This document shows, piece after piece, positions 17,847 to 26,022 of a stretch of DNA of 64,000 nucleotides; the first letter of the stretch is position 1, and every line of letters begins with the position of its first letter. A program made the translations under genes and the position numbers. The DNA is from CAVQXR01 sp046330455 (GTDB taxonomy: Bacteria > Actinomycetota > Thermoleophilia > Gaiellales > Gaiellaceae): NCBI GenBank assembly GCA_046330455.1, contig JAXLSU010000003.1:62001-126000 (forward strand), given 5' to 3'. The notes beneath the pieces are model-generated. The model worked only from the letters and a program-made list of their open reading frames with translations, made no database searches and was not told where the DNA came from.

Positions 17847-18791
17847 TCACGGGCTCGCGTGCTCCCGGCCGGGCAGGAGCACCTTCTCGAAGGTGACGGC
17901 CGCGAGCTCGACCGACATCCCTTCCGTCTCGTACAGCCGCACGGCCCCCGAGGCGTTGTTCGCGTCGACTCCGAGCGTCACCCTCCGCAGCCCCCGCTGG
18001 TACAGCTCGCAGAAGCCGTGGCGGAGCAGCGCCCGCCCGAGCCCGCGGCCACGCCAGCGCTCGCGAACGCCCAGATACCTGACATGGCCTCCCGCTCCGC
18101 GTTGGAGGCATTCCACCGTTCCGGCGATCTCCTCCCCGTCGAGCACGAGAAACCACAGCGTGGGATCGAAGTCCTCCTGCTCGACCGCGACGCGCAGATG
18201 CTCGGACGTCCGGGGCCCACCCCAGTGCTCGGCGAACGCCTCGGAGACCGCTGCGTGGAACGCTTCGAGATCGTGCACCGGGTCGAGGCTGCGCACGCCG
18301 ATCCCGGACGGCCAGTCCGGTCGCCGCGGCTCCTCCTCGAGGCGAACGGCCATCCGGTAGCTCCAGTTGACCGGCCGGTATCCCGACCGTTCGAGGAGCG
18401 CCCGGGCGGCCTCGTCCGCGAGCAGCGTCGTGTTGTGCAGCAGGACCCGGCTCCCGGAGCCTTCGAGCGCTGCCAGCTCGCGCCCCCGTGCCTCGGACAG
18501 CTCGACCAGGCGGGTGCCGAGGCCGCGTCCGGCGAACGACGGGTGGACGTATCCGTCCGCTCGCAGCATGCCCGGGCGCTCTCGCTCGACGAGGACGTAG
18601 CCGGCGGTCTCGCCGGTCGCCGACACGGCGAGCCACGCGCCGTGCGCGAGGTCGACGGTCGCCCACTCCTCGAGGATTTCCGCGGCCGTCGTCTCGGCGT
18701 CGACCCCGAACCCGGCGTCGTACGCGGACACGAGCTCCGCGACCGCGGCGGCGTCTGCGACCGTCGGGCGCCGTACCCGGAGCCCGTCCAT
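17847..18791 (-). CDS. Tandem GNAT acetyltransferase (MshD-like)
   Basis: The 314 aa contain two GNAT folds. The first has VHPSFAGRGLGTRLVELSEARG near residue 85. The second has YLGVRERWRGRGLGRALLRH near residue 240 and ends LGVDANNASGAVRLYETEGM. A double GNAT of this length matches mycothiol synthase MshD, but many such proteins have other amine substrates, and no mycothiol gene is nearby. It starts two bases after the fabF stop, so it belongs to the fab operon. Confidence 0.75.
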   Translation of the reverse strand: MDGLRVRRPTVADAAAVAELVSAYDAGFGVDAETTAAEILEEWATVDLAHGAWLAVSATGETAGYVLVERERPGMLRADGYVHPSFAGRGLGTRLVELSEARGRELAALEGSGSRVLLHNTTLLADEAARALLERSGYRPVNWSYRMAVRLEEEPRRPDWPSGIGVRSLDPVHDLEAFHAAVSEAFAEHWGGPRTSEHLRVAVEQEDFDPTLWFLVLDGEEIAGTVECLQRGAGGHVRYLGVRERWRGRGLGRALLRHGFCELYQRGLRRVTLGVDANNASGAVRLYETEGMSVELAAVTFEKVLLPGREHASP

Positions 18792-18793
18792 GC

Positions 18794-20050
18794 CTACCCC
18801 TCGAACTTGCGAAACACGAGGCAGGCGTTGTGCCCGCCGAAGCCGAAGTTGTTCGACAGCACCACGTTCACCGGCAGCTCGCGCGCCTCGTTGGGGATGT
18901 AGTCGAGATCACACTCCGGGTCGGGGTACTCGTAGTTGATCGTCGGCGGGATCGCATTGCGCTGGCAGGCGAAGATCGAGAGGATCGCCTCGATCGCACC
19001 GGAGGCGCCGAGGCAGTGGCCGGTCGCACCCTTCGTCGACGAGACCGGCGTGCGGTAGGCCTTGTCGGCTCCGAGCGCGAGCTTGATCACGCGGGTCTCG
19101 CTCGCGTCGCCGATCGGCGTCGAGGTGCCGTGAGCGTTGATGTAGTCGATGTCCTCGGGCGAGACGCCGGCGTCCTCGATCGCCATCCGCATCGCGCGGG
19201 CCGGATGGTGTCCCGTCGGGTCGGGCTCGGTCATGTGCCGCGCGTCGGAGGAGAGGCCGTAGCCGATCAGCTCGGCGTAGATCTTCGCGCCCCGCTTCCG
19301 GGCGTGCTCGAGCTCCTCGAGCACGACCACGCCTGCGGCCTCGCCCATGACGAACCCGTCACGCTCCGCGTCGAAGGGCCGGCTCGCACGGCCGGGATCG
19401 TCGTTGCGTCGCGAGAGCGCCCGCATCGCCGAGAAGCCCGCGATCCCGACTCGTTGCACCCCGCACTCCGAGCCGCCGGCGAACATCACGTCGGCACGAC
19501 CCATCCGGATCTCGTCGAGGGCGCCGCCGATCGACATGTTGGACGCCGCGCACGCCGTGCACTCGGACGTCAGCGGCCCGCGCGTGCCGAGCCAGATCGA
19601 GACCCAGCCGGCCCCCATGTTCGGGAGGATCGACGGGATCGCGAACGGGCTGACCCGGTCGGGGCCGCGCGAGAAGAGCAGCTCGTGGGCGCTCTCGAAG
19701 CTCGAGAGCCCGCCGATCCCCGTCGCGATCGAGGCGCCGATGCGCTCGGATTCGGGCTCGATCTCGAGCCCGCAGTCGCGATGAGCCTGGATCGCTGCGG
19801 CGAGGACGGCCTGGGTGAAGCGGTCCATCTTCCGGGCGCTCTTGACGTCGATCCAGTCGACCGGATCGAAGTCCTTCAGCTCGCAGGCGAACTTGACCGC
19901 GTAGTCGGTCGGATCGAAGTGTGTCAGCGGGCCGGCGCCGTGCCGGCCGGCCATGATCTGCTCCCAGAACGTCTCCGGATCGTTCCCGAGCGGGGTGAGC
20001 GCCCCTACCCCGGTGATGACGACCCGCCGTCGCCCCTTGTGGTCTTCCAC
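18794..20050 (-). CDS. fabF: 3-oxoacyl-ACP synthase II
   Basis: The 418-aa condensing enzyme elongates acyl-ACP with malonyl-ACP. The catalytic Cys is in CTACAASNMS (about residue 167), and the two histidines are in NAHGTSTPIGD and GATGHCLGASGA. Length is standard for FabF. It starts nine bases after the fabG stop. In many bacteria acpP sits in this junction; here there is no room for it. Confidence 0.95.
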   Translation of the reverse strand: MEDHKGRRRVVITGVGALTPLGNDPETFWEQIMAGRHGAGPLTHFDPTDYAVKFACELKDFDPVDWIDVKSARKMDRFTQAVLAAAIQAHRDCGLEIEPESERIGASIATGIGGLSSFESAHELLFSRGPDRVSPFAIPSILPNMGAGWVSIWLGTRGPLTSECTACAASNMSIGGALDEIRMGRADVMFAGGSECGVQRVGIAGFSAMRALSRRNDDPGRASRPFDAERDGFVMGEAAGVVVLEELEHARKRGAKIYAELIGYGLSSDARHMTEPDPTGHHPARAMRMAIEDAGVSPEDIDYINAHGTSTPIGDASETRVIKLALGADKAYRTPVSSTKGATGHCLGASGAIEAILSIFACQRNAIPPTINYEYPDPECDLDYIPNEARELPVNVVLSNNFGFGGHNACLVFRKFEG

Positions 20051-20059
20051 CCAGCCTCC

Positions 20060-20806
20060 CTACATGCCGAGGCCGCCGTCGACCTGGAGCACCGCTCCGG
20101 TCACGAACCGTGCCTCATCCGAGCAGAGAAAGCGTACCGCACCGGCGACGTCCGTAGGCTCGCCGAGCCGGCCGAGCGGCGTGTTCGCGAGGATCAGCTC
20201 CTTCAGCTCGTCCGGGAGCACGGAGGTCAGCTCGGTGTCGATGTACCCCGGCGCGACGGCATTGACCCGCACGCCGCGGCTGCCGAGCTCCTTCGCGAGC
20301 GCCTTCGTGAGCCCGATGATCCCGGCCTTCGACGCCGCGTAGTTCGTCTGGCCGGCGTTGCCGTGAAGGCCGACGACGCTCGTGAGCGTGACGATCGAGC
20401 CGGTCTTGCGCTTCAGCATCCCCCGGGCGACGGCGCGACAGCAGTTGAAGACGCCGCGCAGGTTCGTGTCGATCACCTCCTGCCACTCCTCGTCGCTCAT
20501 GCGCATGATCAGCGTGTCCCGCGTGATCCCGGCGTTCGCGACGAGCGCGTCGAGCGGGCCGAGCTCGGTCTCGACCCGGGCGACGAGCGAGGCGACCTGC
20601 TCCGGATCGGCCACGTCCGCGCCGATCGCGATCCCTCCGAGCTCCGAGGCGAGCGCGTCGGCGGTCTCGGCCCCGGCACGGTAGTTCACGCACACCCTCG
20701 CCCCTGCCGCGGCCAGCTCGCGCGAGACGGCCGCGCCGATCCCGCGGGCGCCGCCGGTGACGAGCACCACCTTCCCCTCCAGCGTGCAGAATCCCGGGCC
20801 GCTCAC
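20060..20806 (-). CDS. fabG: 3-oxoacyl-ACP reductase
   Basis: The 248-aa short-chain dehydrogenase reduces 3-oxoacyl-ACP with NADPH. The cofactor motif is TGGARGIG (residues about 18-25). NAGI and the catalytic triad Ser, Tyr and Lys (LTSVVG, NYAASKAG) are present. GTG 20806 overlaps the fabD stop as GTGA, so translation is coupled. Confidence 0.95.
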   Translation of the reverse strand: MSGPGFCTLEGKVVLVTGGARGIGAAVSRELAAAGARVCVNYRAGAETADALASELGGIAIGADVADPEQVASLVARVETELGPLDALVANAGITRDTLIMRMSDEEWQEVIDTNLRGVFNCCRAVARGMLKRKTGSIVTLTSVVGLHGNAGQTNYAASKAGIIGLTKALAKELGSRGVRVNAVAPGYIDTELTSVLPDELKELILANTPLGRLGEPTDVAGAVRFLCSDEARFVTGAVLQVDGGLGM

Positions 20807-21720
20807 GCCAACACCTCCTCGAGCTTCCGAAGCGACGCGAGGTCGCCCACCGACAGGGCCGTCACCGTGCGGTCACAGCGCTTGACGAGTCCGGACAGTA
20901 CCTGGCCCGGGCCGATCTCGACGAACGTCGTCACGCCGTTCGCCACGAGCTGGGCGACGGCCTGGGTGAACCGGACAGGCGCCGTCAGCTGCTCGACGAG
21001 CAGCTCGACCGCCCGGGTCGACGGCTCGACGGCGGCCGTGACCGTGGACACGAACGGGATCGCCTCCGGCTGCCAGGCCGCAGCCTCGAGAGCCGGGCGC
21101 AGCCGGTCGCCCGCGGCAGCGACGAGTGGGCTGTGGAAGGCACCCGTTACCCGCAGCTTCACCACCCGGCGCGCCCCTGCCGCCTCGGCCTCCCGGAGCA
21201 GCGCGTCGACCGCCGGCTCCTCGCCCGAGACGACGATCTGGCCGGGGCAGTTGTAGTTCGCCGGCCACACGCGGTCGATACCGTCGCACAGCTCCTCGAC
21301 GACCACATCGTCGAGGCCGAGCACCGCGGCCATCGCGCCGGGCTGCTCGCGGGCCGCCGCTGCGGTCGCGAGCCCTCGCTGCCCGACGAGGTGGATCGCG
21401 TCGCGGACGCTGAGCGCTCCGCAGGCGCCGAGCGCCGAGTACTCCCCGACCGAGTGCCCGACGACGACGTCCGGTCGAACACCGACGCGCTCGACGGCGG
21501 CCAGGCACGCGAGTGAGGTGGCAACGAGGGCGGGCTGCTGGATCGCCGTCTCGGTCAGCTCCTCGAGCGGGCCCTCGAAGCAGAGCCGCTCGAGCTCGAG
21601 CCCCGTCGCCTCCGAGCCCTGGGCGAACACGGCGCGAGCCTCCGGGTACGCCTCGGCCAGCTCGCGGCCCATGCCCACCTGCTGAGAGCCCTGCCCGGGG
21701 AAACAGAACGCGACCGTCAT
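20803..21720 (-). CDS. fabD: Malonyl-CoA:ACP transacylase
   Basis: The 305-aa enzyme loads malonyl groups onto ACP. It begins MTVAFCFPGQGSQQVGMG. The nucleophile elbow GHSVGEYSAL is near residue 92, the substrate Arg in VGQRG, and the catalytic His in AFHSPLV. ATG 21720 forms an ATGA overlap with the fabH stop. A longer in-frame extension through fabH is a shadow. Confidence 0.95.
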   Translation of the reverse strand: MTVAFCFPGQGSQQVGMGRELAEAYPEARAVFAQGSEATGLELERLCFEGPLEELTETAIQQPALVATSLACLAAVERVGVRPDVVVGHSVGEYSALGACGALSVRDAIHLVGQRGLATAAAAREQPGAMAAVLGLDDVVVEELCDGIDRVWPANYNCPGQIVVSGEEPAVDALLREAEAAGARRVVKLRVTGAFHSPLVAAAGDRLRPALEAAAWQPEAIPFVSTVTAAVEPSTRAVELLVEQLTAPVRFTQAVAQLVANGVTTFVEIGPGQVLSGLVKRCDRTVTALSVGDLASLRKLEEVLA

Positions 21721-22760
21721 CGACCCGCCCCGCTGGCACCCCAGGCGACGATCGCCGTGCCCCAGGTCATCCCGGCCCCGACCGCCGAGAGCAGAACCGT
21801 GTCGCCTGGGCGCAGCTGCCCGTGCTCGACCGCATCGTCGAGCACGAGCGGGATCGAGGCCGAGGACGTGTTCCCGAACCGGTCGATGTCGACGAGCACC
21901 CGGTCGGCGGCGATCCCGAGCGATCGCGCCGTGTGATCGATGATCCGGCGGTTCGACTGGTGCGGGGCGTACAGGTCGACGTCCTCGATCGAGAGCCCGC
22001 AGCGGTCGAGAAGCCTCAGGGCCGAGGCCGGTGCCACGCGCGTCGAGAAACGGAACACGTCCTGGCCGTTCATGCGGATCGTGTGCAGACCCCGTTCGAT
22101 CGTATCCGGCGACGCCGGCAGCCTCGAGCCGCCGGCCGGTATCAGGATGTCGTCGGCACGGGCTCCGTCGGAGCCCAGCTCGAACCCGAGGAAGCCCCCG
22201 CTCTCGACGGGCTCGACGACTGCCGCCGCGGCTGCGTCCGCGAAGAGGATGCAGGTCGAGCGGTCGTCCCAGTTCACGAGGCGCGAGAGGACCTCCGCGC
22301 CGATCACGAGCACGCGACGGCAGAGGCCCGAGGCGACCGAGGCGTAGGCCTGCGCCAGGGCGTAGACGAAGCCGGTCGAGGCGGCGGAGAGGTCGTACGC
22401 GGCCGCGTGCGGAGCACCGATGGCGGCCGCGACGAGCGCGGCCGTCGCCGGCGTCGCCATGTCCGGGCTGGCGGTCGCGACGATCACGAGCTCGATCGAC
22501 ACGGGGTCGGCGCCTGCGCGCGCGCAGGCCCGGAGCGCGGCCGGGATCGCCAGGTCGCTCGTCGCTTGCCCGCGCTCGGCCAGGTGCCGCTCGCGGATCC
22601 CGGTGCGGGAGCGGATCCACTCCTCGTCGACCCCGAGGCGCCGACCGACCTCCCCGTTGCCGACGACGCGCTCCGGAACGAACGCGCCGGTGCCCGTGAT
22701 CCCGACCCGAACGCCCGATCCTCCTGTCGTCCCCGGGACGGGGACGGCCGTGCTGATCAC
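21717..22760 (-). CDS. fabH: 3-oxoacyl-ACP synthase III (FabH) with Ser at the catalytic Cys position
   Basis: KAS III starts fatty-acid synthesis by condensing acyl-CoA with malonyl-ACP. The 347 aa carry the catalytic His (PHQSN) and Asn (FGNTSSASIPL). However, the nucleophile motif, normally AAC(A/S)GF, reads AASTGF, with Ser128 encoded by TCG (22379-22377). The rest of the domain is intact (DEEWIRSRTGI, GAGMTWG). DpsC is a known KAS III homologue with Ser at this site, used in polyketide priming. GTG 22760 overlaps the fabZ stop as GTGA. The family call is firm; activity is open. Confidence 0.88.
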   Translation of the reverse strand: MISTAVPVPGTTGGSGVRVGITGTGAFVPERVVGNGEVGRRLGVDEEWIRSRTGIRERHLAERGQATSDLAIPAALRACARAGADPVSIELVIVATASPDMATPATAALVAAAIGAPHAAAYDLSAASTGFVYALAQAYASVASGLCRRVLVIGAEVLSRLVNWDDRSTCILFADAAAAAVVEPVESGGFLGFELGSDGARADDILIPAGGSRLPASPDTIERGLHTIRMNGQDVFRFSTRVAPASALRLLDRCGLSIEDVDLYAPHQSNRRIIDHTARSLGIAADRVLVDIDRFGNTSSASIPLVLDDAVEHGQLRPGDTVLLSAVGAGMTWGTAIVAWGASGAGR

Positions 22761-23203
22761 GCCGGCGTCGGCTGATCGGTGACGGCGAAGGTGAGCAGCC
22801 CGCGGACGGCCAGCTCGCCGTCGACGGTCGCTCTGACCGAGCCCTTGCCGATCGGGCCGCGGATGCGCTCGAGCCTGCACTCGAGCGTCAGGGTGTCTCC
22901 GGGACGGACGAGCCGCTTGAAGCGCAGGTCGTCGATCCCGGCGAAGAGGACGAGCTTGCCGCGGTTCTCCTCGAGGGAGAGTACGGCGACGGCGCCGGTC
23001 TGCGCGAGCGCCTCGACCATCAGGACGCCGGGCATGATCGGGCTTCCGGGGAAATGCCCCGCGAGGTACCACTCGTCGTCCCTGACGAGCTTTCGCGCGA
23101 GAACCCGCGCCCCGGGCTCGAGCTCGACGACCTCGTCGAGCAGGAGGAACGGGTCTCGATGCGGGATGATCGACTCGAGCTCGGCGCGCGAGAGCCCCGT
23201 CAT
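22757..23203 (-). CDS. fabZ: 3-hydroxyacyl-ACP dehydratase
   Basis: The 148-aa hotdog-fold enzyme dehydrates 3-hydroxyacyl-ACP. IPHRDPFLLLDEV precedes the active site HFPGSPIMPGVLMVEALAQ, with catalytic His near residue 50 and Glu near 64. ATG 23203 overlaps the TGA of the sigma-factor gene as ATGA, so FabZ translation depends on ribosomes leaving the sigma-factor frame. Confidence 0.93.
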   Translation of the reverse strand: MTGLSRAELESIIPHRDPFLLLDEVVELEPGARVLARKLVRDDEWYLAGHFPGSPIMPGVLMVEALAQTGAVAVLSLEENRGKLVLFAGIDDLRFKRLVRPGDTLTLECRLERIRGPIGKGSVRATVDGELAVRGLLTFAVTDQPTPA

Positions 23204-23811
23204 GCGGCCGAGTAGCCCTTCAGGCCGCGCTGTAGCGCGTGCCGGCCCCGGTGGACGTACGACTTCGCCGTTCCGGTCGGGATCCGGACGAGCCGGGCGA
23301 TCTCGTCGTAGGAGAGGTCGAGGCCGTCGCGCATCAACACGACGCGCCGCTGCTCGACCGTCAGGCGGCCGAGAGCCTCGACCAGCTCCCGGCGCAGGTC
23401 GCCCACGAGCGCGAGCCGCGACGGGTCGCTGCTCTCGTCGATCGCCGCGTCCGCGTCTGCGTCGAAGGGCTCGCCGCGGCGGAGCCGCTGACGCTCTGCC
23501 AGGTCGCGGCAGGTGTTCACGACGAGACGGTTCAGCCAGGTCGAGAACTGGCATTCGCCGCGAAACTGCCGCAGCCGAACGCTCACTTTCAAGAGCGACT
23601 CCTGCGCGGCGTCGCGGGCGTCCTCGATGTCCCCGAGCAGGTGGGCCGCGAGCTTCGACACGCGGGCGGAGTAGCGCTCGACGAGCGTGTCGAGCGCGCA
23701 CCGGTCGCCTGCATTCGCGCGATGCACGAGGTCGGCGTCCGAGAGTCGGCAGTAGGCCCGTGCCTGAGCCGCGGACGCCCGAACGACCTGCTCTGCCAGC
23801 ACCTCGCTCAC
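23200..23811 (-). CDS. ECF-type RNA polymerase sigma factor, first gene of the fab operon
   Basis: The 203 aa carry sigma region 2 (LVERYSARVSKLAAHLLGD, DARDAAQESLLKV, FSTWLNRLVVNTCRD). Region 4 follows (LTVEQRRVVLMRDGLDLSYDEIARLVRIPTGTAKSYVHRGRHAL), as in group 4 (ECF) sigma factors. An extra 30 residues precede region 2. No anti-sigma gene is adjacent. It overlaps fabZ as ATGA, which ties its synthesis to the fatty-acid genes. GTG 23811 lies nine bases after TAGACT. Confidence 0.88.
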   Translation of the reverse strand: MSEVLAEQVVRASAAQARAYCRLSDADLVHRANAGDRCALDTLVERYSARVSKLAAHLLGDIEDARDAAQESLLKVSVRLRQFRGECQFSTWLNRLVVNTCRDLAERQRLRRGEPFDADADAAIDESSDPSRLALVGDLRRELVEALGRLTVEQRRVVLMRDGLDLSYDEIARLVRIPTGTAKSYVHRGRHALQRGLKGYSAA

Positions 23812-23819
23812 CCCGTGCG

Positions 23820-23826
23820 TAGTCTA
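23820..23826. promoter_or_regulatory. Symmetric divergent -10 element (sigma-fab operon / birA)
   Basis: TAGTCTA reads as TAGTCT on the plus strand (ten bases before TTG 23836). On the minus strand it reads TAGACT (nine bases before GTG 23811). One seven-base element could start both transcripts. Confidence 0.5.
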
Positions 23827-23835
23827 TGCCCCGGA

Positions 23836-24579
23836 TTGGAGGATACGCTTGCAGGCGGGCGGGTCGTACCGCTCCTGCGCGGACGCTTCGGGTCGCCGTA
23901 CCGGTTTCACGCCTCCTGCCCGTCGACGCAGCTCCTGCTTCGCGACGACGATCCCGAGGGCACGGTCGTCGCCGCCGACGAGCAGACGCAGGGCCGTGGC
24001 CGGCGCGGACGGCAGTGGCAGGCGGACGCGGGGCTCGCCCTGCTCGTCTCGGTGTTGCTCCGCCCCCCGAGGATCGAGCTCGCCCCCCAGCTCTCGCTCG
24101 TTGGCGGGCTCGCCACAGCGCTCACCGTCGAGGCGGAGCTCAGCCGGCCGGCGGGGCTGAAGTGGCCGAACGACGTGCTCGTCGACGGGCGGAAGGTCGC
24201 CGGCGTGCTCGCCGAGGGACGCGCGGGCGCGATCGTGCTCGGGATCGGGCTCAACGTGAACCAGGGAGCGAATGAGCTGCCCGGAGACGCCCGGACGCCC
24301 GCCGCCTCCCTGCGCGTCCTCGACGGCCGCCCGCGCGACCGGGGCGTCGTGCTCGCGATGCTCCTGCTCGAGCTCGAGCACGCCTACGACCGGTGGCAGG
24401 AGGGCGGGCTCGCCGCTCTCCACGGCGAGCTCGCTCGCCGCGACTGCCTGGCTGGGCAGGAGGTCGCCGTCGGCGACGTCCACGGCACGGCGGTCGGGAT
24501 CGGGCTCGACGGGCGGCTCGTCGTGCGCACCGGCACGCACGAGGTGGCGGTTGCGAGCGGCGAGGTCGGAGAGGCCTGA
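23836..24579 (+). CDS. birA: Biotin--[acetyl-CoA-carboxylase] ligase
   Basis: The 247-aa enzyme makes biotinyl-AMP and attaches biotin to AccB. It has DEQTQGRGRRGRQW, the LKWPNDVLVDGRKVAGVL motif and GIGLNVNQ. There is no N-terminal helix-turn-helix, so it is the ligase-only class. TTG 23836 is chosen because it sits ten bases after TAGTCT; GTG 23815 is an alternative but would overlap the divergent promoter. Its position opposite the fab-acc operon fits, since biotinylated AccB feeds the same pathway. Confidence 0.85.
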   Translation: MEDTLAGGRVVPLLRGRFGSPYRFHASCPSTQLLLRDDDPEGTVVAADEQTQGRGRRGRQWQADAGLALLVSVLLRPPRIELAPQLSLVGGLATALTVEAELSRPAGLKWPNDVLVDGRKVAGVLAEGRAGAIVLGIGLNVNQGANELPGDARTPAASLRVLDGRPRDRGVVLAMLLLELEHAYDRWQEGGLAALHGELARRDCLAGQEVAVGDVHGTAVGIGLDGRLVVRTGTHEVAVASGEVGEA

Positions 24580-24652
24580 GCTCCCGCCCGCCGCTGTCGA
24601 TCGCGCAGGAGGCGGTGGTCAGGCAGGCTGGTAGGATCGGGGTGGTCCGACG

Positions 24653-25975
24653 ATGCGCGTCCTGCGCCCACTGATCGCGCTGCTGGCGCTTCTCGGCGCC
24701 CTTGCCCTGCCGGCATCGGCGGCCGACGGCGAGACGCCCAGGGTGCTCGCCGTGACGTTCGAGAACGACGTCAACCCGGTGACGGCCGACTACGTGAATG
24801 GTCAGATCGACCGGGCGAACGAGGAGGGCTACGACGCCGTCGTGATCCTCCTCGACACGCCGGGCGGGCTCGCCGAGGCGATGCGGGACATCGTCAAGAA
24901 GGAGCTCGACTCGGCGGTTCCCGTGATCGTCTACGTCTCCCCGGACGGCGCGCGGGCGGCCTCCGCAGGCGTCTGGATCGGGCAGGCCGCCGACATCCTG
25001 GCGATGGCGCCCCAGACGAACATCGGGTCGTCGACACCGGTGTCAGTCGGTGGCGGGGACATCCCGAAGGATCTCAAGCGGAAGGTCGTGAACGACGCCG
25101 TCAGCTCGCTGACGGCGCTCGCGAAGGAGCACGGTCGCAACACCGAGTGGCCGGCCGAGGCGGTTCGCGAGGGGGCCAACCTTACCGCCCGCGAGGCCCT
25201 CGAGCTCGGGGTGATCGACCTGATCGCTCCCGATCTCCCGACGCTCCTCGACGAGATCGACGGCCAGACGACGGTCCCGAAGGGGATCGTTCTCCACACG
25301 GCCGGCGCGGAGATCACGACGGTCGAGATGTCGCTCTGGGATCGGATCCTCGACACGCTGATCGACCCCAACATCATCACGCTGCTCCTCTCGCTGGGGG
25401 TGCTCGCGATCACGGTCGAGCTGTTCCACCCGGGGCTCGTGTTCCCGGCCGCCTTCGGCGCGATCTCGCTCGTCCTCGCGTTCTTCGGGCTTCAGGTGCT
25501 GCCGTTCAGCTGGGCCGGGCTGCTTCTGCTCCTCGTCGCGCTCGGGTTCTTCATCGCCGAGGCATTCGTCGTGAGCCACGGCGCCCTCGCCGTCGCGGGC
25601 GCCGTCGCCTTCGTGTTCGGTGCGCTGCTCCTGTTCAGGCCGGCCGGTGCCGAGTACGAGACCTCGCTCTGGGTCGCGCTCGGGATCGCGGTCGTCCTTC
25701 TCCTCTTCTTCGGATTCGTGGTCGCAAAGGCCGTCGCGTCCCGCAAGGCCCGCCCGCGCACCGGGAGCAGCGAGCTGATCGGACAGGTCGCCGTCGTTCG
25801 CAGCGAGCTCGACCCCGAGGGGTACGTCTTCGTCCACGGCGAGCTCTGGCGCGCGCGGGGAGCGGACGGGGAACGGATCCCCGCCGGTGCCTCCGTGCGG
25901 GTCGAGGTCGTCGGCGAAGACCTCGTGCTCGGAGTCCAACCGGTCAACGAGCCCGAGCCCGCGGTCCCCGCGTGA
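24653..25975 (+). CDS. nfeD: NfeD-family membrane serine protease (ClpP-class, long form)
   Basis: The 440 aa start with a signal peptide (LIALLALLGALALPASAADG). A ClpP/crotonase-fold protease domain follows, with nucleophile Ser in ASAGVW near residue 104 and a Lys in the following helical part. Four or five transmembrane segments (about 235-365) precede a C-terminal OB-fold NfeD domain. Such NfeD proteins pair with stomatin-like SPFH proteins in membrane quality control, and slipin is the next gene, 47 bases on. A TAGGAT hexamer (24632-24637) lies upstream. Confidence 0.88.
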   Translation: MRVLRPLIALLALLGALALPASAADGETPRVLAVTFENDVNPVTADYVNGQIDRANEEGYDAVVILLDTPGGLAEAMRDIVKKELDSAVPVIVYVSPDGARAASAGVWIGQAADILAMAPQTNIGSSTPVSVGGGDIPKDLKRKVVNDAVSSLTALAKEHGRNTEWPAEAVREGANLTAREALELGVIDLIAPDLPTLLDEIDGQTTVPKGIVLHTAGAEITTVEMSLWDRILDTLIDPNIITLLLSLGVLAITVELFHPGLVFPAAFGAISLVLAFFGLQVLPFSWAGLLLLLVALGFFIAEAFVVSHGALAVAGAVAFVFGALLLFRPAGAEYETSLWVALGIAVVLLLFFGFVVAKAVASRKARPRTGSSELIGQVAVVRSELDPEGYVFVHGELWRARGADGERIPAGASVRVEVVGEDLVLGVQPVNEPEPAVPA

Positions 25976-26022
25976 AACCCACAGCCCCGTCCAGCCGACC
26001 TGAACGCTAGGAAAGGACCCCA

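Noticed and set aside
18488..21256. A very long plus-strand open frame (over 900 codons) through the fab genes
   Set aside because: It is antisense to fabF, fabG, fabD and part of the GNAT gene. The product is Arg/Pro/Ala-rich with no domains, a normal by-product of high GC.
20803..22620. A longer FabD read through from within fabH
   Set aside because: The extra N-terminal 300 residues are out-of-frame fabH; the family start MTVAFCFPGQG is at 21720 with an ATGA overlap.
23200..23820. An anti-sigma factor beside the ECF sigma gene
   Set aside because: Both neighbours are clear enzymes (FabZ and BirA) and no frame nearby encodes a zinc-binding or single-pass anti-sigma protein.
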